DNA from: Oscillospiraceae bacterium
Lineage (GTDB): Bacteria; Bacillota; Clostridia; Oscillospirales; Oscillospiraceae
Assembly: GCA_017621795.1 (NCBI GenBank)
Contig: JAGASJ010000023.1
Coordinates: 1 to 53,406, forward strand
Reading direction: 5' to 3'
DNA: 53,406 nucleotides
Below, piece after piece: positions 47,435 to 53,406 of the stretch; positions within the stretch are counted from its first letter, which is position 1; each line of letters begins with the position of its first letter. The notes under the pieces were generated by a model. It saw nothing but the letters and a program-made list of their open reading frames with translations, did not search any database and had not been told where the DNA came from. The translations under genes were made by a program, and so were the position numbers.

Positions 47435-47531
47435 GTATACGGGGGGTGTAAAAATGGAAATTTTTGTTGCATAATCATATTCGTATGATAAAATGTTAAA
47501 ATGAAACTATTGGAAAGAAGGAATGCATCCC

Positions 47532-49280
47532 GTGATAAAGCGACTTACTCAATGCATACGGGAATTTAAGTGGCCGGCGATTCTCAGCCCCCTGTGTATG
47601 GTGGGAGAGGTTGCCATGGAGGTCACCATCCCCCTGGTGATGGCGAAGCTGTACGACCACGGTATTACGTACTCGAATATGACCGTAGTGCTGCAGCAAT
47701 CCCTGCTGCTGATCCTGTGCGCGCTGGTGTCATTGGCCTTTGGCTCGGCATCTGCGTTTTTTGCGGCAAAGGCGGCAACCGGCTTTGCCCGGAATCTGCG
47801 CCACGATATGTTCTATCGGGTGCAGAATTTCAGCTTCAGCAACATCGACCGCTTTTCTTCGGCCTCCATCGTCACCCGTCTGACCTCGGATGTTGCCAAT
47901 TTGCAGATGAGCTTTCAGATGATGATCCGTATGGCGATCCGCAGCCCGATGATGCTGATTTTAGCCATTATTTCCGCAGTGCGCATCAATGTGAAGCTGA
48001 GCCTTGTGTTCTGCGTGGCACTGCCGATCTTGGTTTTTGCACTGGTGATGCTGGTGCCCTTTGTGTTCAAGATTTTTGACCGGGTCTTCAAGACCTACGA
48101 TAAGCTCAATACCGTGGTGCAGGAGAATATCCGCGGTATGCGTGTGGTTAAGTCCTTCGTGCGTGAGGAAAAGGAACAGGAGAAGTTTACCTCCATTTCC
48201 GGCTCGATCTACAAGGATTTCTGCAAAGCCGAGCGGATCATGGCCCTGAATAACCCCATTATGCAGTTCTGCGTTTATGGCTGTATGCTGGCCATTTCCT
48301 TCTTCGGCGCGAAGATGGTCCTTGCATCCGGAAACAATGAGGCACTGGGACTGACCACCGGTCAGCTCAGCTCCATGTTTGTCTACACCACCCAGATCCT
48401 GTCATCACTGATGATGTTCAGTATGGTGTTTGTGATGCTGACTATGAGCCGCGCACCCTTAAAGCGGTGCTACGAGGTACTCACCGAGGAACCGGACCTG
48501 GCAAGCCCCAAGGAAAATGCGGTGCAGGAAGTGAAGGACGGCTCTATTGACTTTGAAAATGTAGGCTTCCGCTATGCCGCAAAGGCAAAGCACCGGGCAC
48601 TGAAGGAGGTCAACCTCCATATTCCCAGCGGCGCTACCGTAGGCATTTTGGGAAGCACCGGCTCGTCCAAAACCACCCTGGTACAGCTGATCCCCCGTCT
48701 TTATGATGCTACCGAAGGCTGTGTGAAGGTCGGCGGCGTGGATGTGCGGGATTATGATTTAAAAGTACTGCGGGATCAGGTGGCTATGGTGCTGCAGAAG
48801 AACGTGCTGTTTTCCGGCACGGTGAAGGAAAACCTGCGCTGGGGCAATCCCAATGCCACCGATGAGGAGCTGGAAAACGCCTGCCGTATGGCCTGCGCCC
48901 ACGATTTTGTGTCCGCCTTCCCCGATGGTTACGATACCCATATTGAGCAGGGAGGCACTAATGTATCCGGCGGACAGAAGCAACGCCTGTGCATTGCCCG
49001 GGCACTGCTGAAAAAGCCGAAGATCCTCATTTTGGATGATTCCACCTCTGCGGTGGATACCCAAACCGATGCTATGATCCGCAAGGCCTTTATGGAGGAT
49101 ATTCCCCATACCACCAAGCTGATCATTGCCCAGCGTGTGGCATCCGTTCAGGAAGCGGATATGATCATTATTATGGATAATGGTATGATCGTGGATGTGG
49201 GCGATCATGAACAGCTTTTGGAAACCTCTCCCATCTATCGGGAAGTATACGAATCTCAAAAGAAAGGTGGTGACGAATAA
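47532..49280 (+). CDS. ABC exporter subunit, degenerate-site half
   Basis: A half-transporter of 582 residues: six helices (to ~320) and an ATPase domain. Walker A is GSTGSSKT and the signature NVSGGQKQRLC, but Walker B ends LILDDSTSAVD (Asp in place of the catalytic Glu) and the switch histidine is Gln (IIAQRVAS). This is the non-catalytic partner of a heterodimeric exporter (BmrC/TM287 type). GTG 47532 (starting MIKRL, 9 bases after AAGGA) is preferred; ATG 47523 is the alternative but too near its ribosome site. The stop overlaps the next start by TAATG. Confidence 0.92.
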   Translation: MIKRLTQCIREFKWPAILSPLCMVGEVAMEVTIPLVMAKLYDHGITYSNMTVVLQQSLLLILCALVSLAFGSASAFFAAKAATGFARNLRHDMFYRVQNFSFSNIDRFSSASIVTRLTSDVANLQMSFQMMIRMAIRSPMMLILAIISAVRINVKLSLVFCVALPILVFALVMLVPFVFKIFDRVFKTYDKLNTVVQENIRGMRVVKSFVREEKEQEKFTSISGSIYKDFCKAERIMALNNPIMQFCVYGCMLAISFFGAKMVLASGNNEALGLTTGQLSSMFVYTTQILSSLMMFSMVFVMLTMSRAPLKRCYEVLTEEPDLASPKENAVQEVKDGSIDFENVGFRYAAKAKHRALKEVNLHIPSGATVGILGSTGSSKTTLVQLIPRLYDATEGCVKVGGVDVRDYDLKVLRDQVAMVLQKNVLFSGTVKENLRWGNPNATDEELENACRMACAHDFVSAFPDGYDTHIEQGGTNVSGGQKQRLCIARALLKKPKILILDDSTSAVDTQTDAMIRKAFMEDIPHTTKLIIAQRVASVQEADMIIIMDNGMIVDVGDHEQLLETSPIYREVYESQKKGGDE

Positions 49281-51178
49281 TGCCACCTGTAAAAATGAGA
49301 GGAGATGGCCGTAAGGCCAAAGATCCCAAGAAGACCCTGTCCCGCCTGCTGAGCTATATGGGAAAATACATTCCCGTTTTGGCGGTCGTGCTTTTGTGCA
49401 TTATTGTTGCCGCTTTTGCTCAGACTACCGGCAGTAAATCCATCGGTAAACTGGTGGATCGCTACATTCTGCCCATGGTGGAAAGCGGCGAAACGGATAT
49501 GGGCGGCATCGTGAAGTATTTAGTGTACCTGGTCTTTGTTTTCGGCGCAGGTATGGTGGCATCCTTCCTGAATCAGTTTTTGATGGTGTTTGTTTCTCAG
49601 GGCACACAGAAGCGGATTCGGGACGAACTGTTCACCAAGATGCAGCGTCTGCCGGTGCGGTATTTCGATTCCAATACGGCGGGAAACATTATGTCCCGCT
49701 ATACCAGCGATATCGACACCCTGCGGCAGATGATCTCCCAGTCCATTCCCCAAACCGCATCCTCGCTGATCACCCTGATCGTGGTGTTTGTGGCCATGGT
49801 GCAAACCTCCTGGATCCTCACCTGTGTGATTTTTGTCACCGTGGGACTGATCCTGTTCATCACCGTTAAGGTGGTAGGCAAGGCCGGTAAGTATTTCATC
49901 GGTCAGCAGCGGGCGCTGGGCGCGGTGAACGGCTATGTGGAGGAGATGATCTCCGGGCAAAAGGTGGTTAAGGTCTTTAACCGGGAGGAGATTTGCAAGG
50001 AAGAATTTGATAAGCTCAATGATGAGCTGTGCCGCAACGCCTATACCGCGGGAAAGCTCAGCAACCTGATGGGGCCGCTGAACAACAACTTAGGCTATGT
50101 GCAGTATGCGGTGCTGGCAGTGGTTGGCGGTGTGATCGTGGTGGCATCCGAGGGGAAGATGCTGTCGCTGGGAAACCTGATGAGCTTTATGCTTCTTTCC
50201 CGTACCTTTAACCAGCCTATTTCTATGATCAGCAATCAGATCAACTCCATCGTAATGGCGCTGGCAGGTGCAGAACGGGTATTTGAGATGATGGATGAAG
50301 CGCCGGAGACCGATAACGGCTATGTGACCCTGGTCAACGCCAGAGAGGATGAAAACGGTGTGCTCACCGAGTGCGTGGAGCATACCGGCCGCTGGGCATG
50401 GAAGCACCCCCATCAGGCAGATGGCACCGTGACCTATACGGAGCTGAAGGGTGATATCGTGATGGAAAATGTGGATTTCGCTTATGTGCCGGAAAAAACA
50501 GTGCTCCACGATATTTGCCTGTACGCCACCCCGGGTCAGAAAATTGCGTTTGTGGGTGCGACCGGTGCAGGTAAAACCACCATTACCAATCTGATCAACC
50601 GGTTTTATGATATTGCCGACGGCAAGATCCGCTACGACGGCATCAATATCAATAAAATCAAAAAGGCAGACCTGCGCCGTTCTTTGGGCGTGGTTTTGCA
50701 GGAGACCAACCTGTTCACCGGCACCGTGATGGACAATATCCGCTACGGCAAGCTGGATGCCACCGATGAGGAATGTATCCGCGCGGCAAAGCTGGCCAAC
50801 GCCCACGATTTTATCACCCGTCTGCCGGATGGCTATGATACCATGCTTACAGGCAACGGTGCCAGCTTGTCTCAGGGACAGCGTCAGCTGATCGCAATTG
50901 CCCGTGCGGCGGTGGCAGATCCCCCTGTGATGATCCTGGATGAGGCAACCTCCTCCATTGATACCCGTACCGAGGCTTTGGTGCAACGGGGAATGGATGC
51001 CCTGATGAAGGGCCGTACCACCTTCGTCATTGCCCACCGCCTCTCCACCGTCAAAAACTCCGACTGCATTATGGTCCTGGAGCAGGGACGTATCATTGAG
51101 CGAGGAACCCACGAAGACCTGATTGCCCAAAAGGGCACATACTATAGACTTTATACCGGCGCCTTCGAGTTAGAATAA
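49280..51178 (+). CDS. ABC exporter subunit, catalytic half
   Basis: A partner half-transporter of 632 residues. Six helices (to ~330), then an unusual ~60-residue insertion (about 340-400; VTLVNAREDENGVLTECVEH and onward) before the ATPase domain, which has GATGAGKT, LSQGQRQLIAIARA, VMILDEATSSID with the catalytic Glu, and IAHRLSTV with the switch His. Its signature loop is LSQGQ rather than LSGGQ. Together with the upstream gene it forms a heterodimeric exporter for drugs, lipids or peptides; the substrate is unknown. The insertion is typical of the BmrD-like partner. Confidence 0.94.
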   Translation: MPPVKMRGDGRKAKDPKKTLSRLLSYMGKYIPVLAVVLLCIIVAAFAQTTGSKSIGKLVDRYILPMVESGETDMGGIVKYLVYLVFVFGAGMVASFLNQFLMVFVSQGTQKRIRDELFTKMQRLPVRYFDSNTAGNIMSRYTSDIDTLRQMISQSIPQTASSLITLIVVFVAMVQTSWILTCVIFVTVGLILFITVKVVGKAGKYFIGQQRALGAVNGYVEEMISGQKVVKVFNREEICKEEFDKLNDELCRNAYTAGKLSNLMGPLNNNLGYVQYAVLAVVGGVIVVASEGKMLSLGNLMSFMLLSRTFNQPISMISNQINSIVMALAGAERVFEMMDEAPETDNGYVTLVNAREDENGVLTECVEHTGRWAWKHPHQADGTVTYTELKGDIVMENVDFAYVPEKTVLHDICLYATPGQKIAFVGATGAGKTTITNLINRFYDIADGKIRYDGININKIKKADLRRSLGVVLQETNLFTGTVMDNIRYGKLDATDEECIRAAKLANAHDFITRLPDGYDTMLTGNGASLSQGQRQLIAIARAAVADPPVMILDEATSSIDTRTEALVQRGMDALMKGRTTFVIAHRLSTVKNSDCIMVLEQGRIIERGTHEDLIAQKGTYYRLYTGAFELE

Positions 51179-51196
51179 TCAGGGGGCGTCAGAGGG

Positions 51197-51289
51197 CGCA
51201 TACTGCGTAATGCATAATGCATAATTCATAATGCAAAAAATTACGGGACGGCAATGCCGTCCCGTAATTTATATAATGTATAGTATGCG
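51197..51289. repeat. AT-rich TAATGCAT run plus hairpin, enclosed by an inverted repeat
   Basis: CGCATACT (51197-51204) and AGTATGCG (51282-51289) enclose a TAATGCATAATGCATAATTC run and a perfect 15-bp hairpin (51238-51252/51256-51270, loop AAT). The hairpin is bidirectional and can end the exporter operon. Related to 21305-21361. Confidence 0.6.
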
Positions 51290-51300
51290 TGGGAGGAAGG

Positions 51301-51339
51301 TGTGATTGCGAGCCGCTTATTAAGCGGCTCGCAATCCGT
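51301..51339 (+). repeat. Palindromic repeat copy E
   Basis: TGTGATTGCGAG ... CTCGCAATCCGT with a perfect 15-bp stem (GATTGCGAGCCGCTT) and a 3-base loop. It shares the end sequences of the copies around the GIY-YIG gene at 26637-27220, 24 kb away. It lies between the convergent exporter and metF genes. Confidence 0.7.
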
Positions 51340-51356
51340 TTCCCCACAAAATGTAC

Positions 51357-52280
51357 TTAGATGGTGATGCCGGCCTTTTCCAAAATGATGGGCACGTTCT
51401 TCTCAGCGCCGATGGCCATCACGTGTACGCCGTCGCACAGGTGCTCATCCTTGATCTTTGCGATCATTTCTGCGGCCATCTCAATACCCAGCTTGGTGGG
51501 CAGACCCTTCACACCGGTGGCCTTGCCTTCCTCAGCGGCGGCGGCCAAGCGGTCGATCATATCCTGGGGCACGGCAATGCCGGGCACGTTTTCATTCATA
51601 AACTTGGCCATACCGGCAGACTTCAGGGGGATAATGCCTGCCATAACGTGGGTCTTGATGCCGGCCTTGTCCACTTCCTCCAGGAAACGCTTAAAGGTAT
51701 CCAAATCGAAAATGCCCTGTGTCTGCACATACTGTGCACCGCTTTCCACCTTCTGACGAAGCTTGTTGATCTGCAAAAACAGCGGCTCATAAACAGGGGT
51801 GACAGCGGCACCCTTATAGAACTTGGGTGCGCCACCGGCGATTTCGTTGCCGCCGCAGTCACAGCCGGTTTCCTCCATCTTGGTGAGCATCTTCAGAATG
51901 CCCAGAGAGTCCAGATCGTAAACAGGCTTGGAGTCCTTGCAGTCGCCCACGACCGGGTGGTCGCCGGTCAGTGCCAGCATGGTGTCGATGCCAAAGCTGG
52001 CAGCGGACAGGACGTCGCCCATAATGGCCATACGGTTGCGGTCACGGCCGGTGATCTGCAGGATGGGATCCACGCCTGCCTGCTTCAGCTTGATGCACAG
52101 GCCCAAACCGGAGGCCTTCAGGCTGGCGGACTGCATATCTGTTACGTTGACAGCGTGTACCTTGCCGGCAAGAAGCTCAGCAGCTTCCATCTGCTCTGCA
52201 AAGCTGTAACCCTTGGGGGGTGCCATTTCGGCAGTGATGCCAAACTTTCCGTTTTCTAATGCGTCACGTAAATTGCTCAT
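51357..52280 (-). CDS. metF: Methylenetetrahydrofolate reductase
   Basis: Reduces 5,10-methylene- to 5,10-methyl-tetrahydrofolate. A 307-residue TIM barrel; GITAEMAPPKGYSFAEQMEA with the substrate glutamate near the N-terminus, VNVTDMQSASLKASGL, DPILQITGRDRNRMAIMGDV and LALTGDHPVVGD are family hallmarks. Its start overlaps the metV stop (TAATG), and MetV is the small partner subunit in acetogens, so the two likely form a MetVF complex. Confidence 0.94.
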   Translation of the reverse strand: MSNLRDALENGKFGITAEMAPPKGYSFAEQMEAAELLAGKVHAVNVTDMQSASLKASGLGLCIKLKQAGVDPILQITGRDRNRMAIMGDVLSAASFGIDTMLALTGDHPVVGDCKDSKPVYDLDSLGILKMLTKMEETGCDCGGNEIAGGAPKFYKGAAVTPVYEPLFLQINKLRQKVESGAQYVQTQGIFDLDTFKRFLEEVDKAGIKTHVMAGIIPLKSAGMAKFMNENVPGIAVPQDMIDRLAAAAEEGKATGVKGLPTKLGIEMAAEMIAKIKDEHLCDGVHVMAIGAEKNVPIILEKAGITI

Positions 52281-52930
52281 TATTTCTTCCCCCTTAATGT
52301 AATCACTCTGGGATAGGCAACAGCCTCATAACCCTTGTCGTCCCGGTCGCGCGTCAGCTTATCCAGCTGACCGGTGGCTTCCAGACGGTTGTAGATCTTG
52401 ATCCATGCGCAGTCATTTTCGGGGTTAACTTCGCACTTGCCGTTCTTCTGACCGCCGCAGGGGCCGTTGACCAGACTCTTGGCACACTGGGTAATGGGGC
52501 ATACCGCACCGGTCTGACCCAGCACACACTCACCGCAGAAGTGACAGGCCTCCTCCCAAACACCAAAGCGAGCAGCTTCGCCTAAGAACATGGTGTTGTT
52601 GGAGGGATAGACGGGGATGTTGGGCGCGGTCTTGGCGGCGCACTGAACACCGTCGCCGCAGGACATACAAATAATGCAGTCGGGGTTGGCGGCAACCAGG
52701 GGCTTCATCTTGCCCTTTACGCCCAGTGCCATACAGCAGTAATCGGCAACAGCCGTGCCCACTACGGTTTTGCCGGTGGCTTCCAGTGCGGACTTCAGCT
52801 CGTTGATCTGAGCTTCGCCGCCGGTTTGACAGGCAGTGGCGCAGCTGCCGCAGCCGAGGATTGCCACGGTTTTAGCATTGCCAACCATTGCCATGATTTC
52901 TTCCAAGGGTTTCTTCTGCGTGATAATCAT
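52280..52930 (-). CDS. metV: MetV, cysteine-rich partner of methylenetetrahydrofolate reductase
   Basis: A 216-residue protein of the MTHFR C-terminal family. Many cysteines: GCGSCATAC near the start, ADYCC, CIICMSCGDGVQC, then CHFCGECVLGQTGAVCPITQ and CGGQKNGKCE, consistent with iron-sulfur or zinc sites for electron entry. In acetogens MetV binds MetF. No carbon monoxide dehydrogenase or other Wood-Ljungdahl genes are in the window, so a methionine-synthesis role is the simpler reading. A GGAG site precedes ATG by 10 bases; own promoter upstream. Confidence 0.9.
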   Translation of the reverse strand: MIITQKKPLEEIMAMVGNAKTVAILGCGSCATACQTGGEAQINELKSALEATGKTVVGTAVADYCCMALGVKGKMKPLVAANPDCIICMSCGDGVQCAAKTAPNIPVYPSNNTMFLGEAARFGVWEEACHFCGECVLGQTGAVCPITQCAKSLVNGPCGGQKNGKCEVNPENDCAWIKIYNRLEATGQLDKLTRDRDDKGYEAVAYPRVITLRGKK

Positions 52931-52977
52931 GTAATGAACGCTCCTTTTATAATGTAGTTCATAATTTTACATTTTCC

Positions 52978-53006
52978 ATTATAAAGGTTTTTCCGCGGAA
53001 AATCAA
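52978..53006 (-). promoter_or_regulatory. Sigma-A promoter of metV-metF
   Basis: Minus strand: TTGATT (53001-53006), 17-base spacer, perfect TATAAT (52978-52983); about 45 bases of leader. Confidence 0.75.
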
Positions 53007-53149
53007 TAGCGATTTCACAAAAGTTAACCAAACATAACATTTTTTAACATTGAAAAAAAGCAGGGCACATTTGATTTTTCGGAAAAAATAATTTGCACGA
53101 TCGTGTATAAAAGGCGCCGCTTTGGGGTATTCTTTATGGCGTAAAATTC

Positions 53150-53214
53150 CCCTAAAAAAATAATAAAAAAATATAAAAAAGGGGGTTGACAAATTGTGTG
53201 TCTTTTGTTATACT
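53150..53214 (+). promoter_or_regulatory. rRNA-type promoter with A-tract UP element
   Basis: Perfect TTGACA (53186-53191), 17-base spacer, TATACT (53209-53214), preceded by phased A-tracts (53150-53180). This is the form of a strong stable-RNA promoter. Confidence 0.85.
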
Positions 53215-53221
53215 ATGCAAG

Positions 53222-53406
53222 CTGTCCGATGAACGGCGCCGCCGGGAGGATAGCAAAAACCATATTCTGTACCTTGTAAATTGAATAACGCAAAGACGAA
53301 ATGAACACCTTGGACAATTTATAATGGATTGTTTTAAGCGAGAAATCGAAATAACAGCCAACGAAATTCTTGAGTAAAATTTGCTAGACAAATTTATTCA
53401 AAAAAT
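53222..53406 (+). other. Probable leader of a ribosomal RNA operon (cut by window end)
   Basis: The stretch contains ACCTTGTAAATTGAATAACG, which resembles the CCTTGAAAACTGAATA blocks found in Bacillota pre-rRNA leaders and spacers, and AATTTG-CTAGA-CAAATT near the end, likely part of the processing stem. No 16S sequence itself is present; it should begin within a few bases to tens of bases past 53406. Confidence 0.7.

Noticed and set aside
47523-47531. ATG 47523 as start of the first exporter subunit
   Set aside because: AAGGA would lie directly against the codon. GTG 47532 has proper spacing and gives the usual MIKRL-type N-terminus. Not excluded outright.

Overview
The window looks like a chromosomal segment of an anaerobic Bacillota (class Clostridia, probably Oscillospirales/Ruminococcaceae-like gut bacterium). 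Reasons: a type III glutamine synthetase, a reverse rubrerythrin and desulforedoxin-type proteins under a PerR-like regulator, a MetV/MetF-type methylenetetrahydrofolate reductase, the Firmicutes gene order rimP-nusA-ylxR-ylxQ-infB-rbfA-nrnA-truB-ribF-rpsO-pnp, strong AGGAGG Shine-Dalgarno sites and consensus sigma-A promoters. No phage, plasmid or CRISPR locus is visible. The genus call is inference.

Layout. 1-433: gene-free, with large inverted repeats and hairpins. 434-5371 (minus): TrpXYZ-type ABC importer running into glnN, with a divergent LysR regulator (5524-6414). 6520-8646: a lipoprotein, then (minus) pta and a 70-residue protein. 8829-10199: NfeD/SPFH membrane pair. 10415-15082 (minus): UDP-N-acetyl-L-fucosamine cassette (capE-capF-capG) followed by a secreted metallo-beta-lactamase-fold lipoprotein; divergently, 15328-20700: MFS transporter, GH2 glycosidase, sugar-transfer-type ATP-grasp protein and MATE exporter. 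20787-23196: zinc-ribbon membrane protein, then a compact peroxide/superoxide-defence cluster that includes two very short iron-cysteine proteins. 23349-26630: small membrane protein, XRE-LiaF-like sensor, luxS-mtnN, gamma carbonic anhydrase. 26637-27220: palindromic repeats around a lone GIY-YIG nuclease, next to tRNA-Met and tRNA-Glu. 27697-33547: second MATE, thiN, P-type ATPase, and an ADP-ribosylglycohydrolase-fold protein lacking its metal ligands. 33753-44342: transcription/translation superoperon through pnp. 44514-45329: zinc-ribbon protein interrupted by an in-frame TGA. 45656-51178: mgtE with a structured leader, and a heterodimeric ABC exporter. 51357-52930: metV-metF. 53186-53406: a strong promoter with a leader typical of an rRNA operon; 16S should begin just past the window.

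How the parts fit. LuxS and MtnN recycle S-adenosylhomocysteine, and MetVF can supply the methyl group for methionine synthesis, so both ends of the activated-methyl cycle are encoded. PerR plus rubrerythrin and desulforedoxins form an oxygen-defence unit. The divergent 10.4-20.7 kb block pairs synthesis of an unusual activated sugar with sugar import/hydrolysis and an ATP-grasp protein; a role in a surface glycan is inferred.

The best candidates for something undescribed are the GIY-YIG gene bracketed by exact inverted copies of a palindromic repeat family that shows compensatory base changes (26637-27220, distant copy at 51301), the degenerate ARH-fold protein beside a P-type ATPase, the oxygen-defence cluster with a desulforedoxin fused to an unrecognised N-terminal domain, an SD-in-loop hairpin abutting the mgtE start codon, and two or three strongly structured intergenic RNA candidates (147-254, 21177-21284, 47305-47376).
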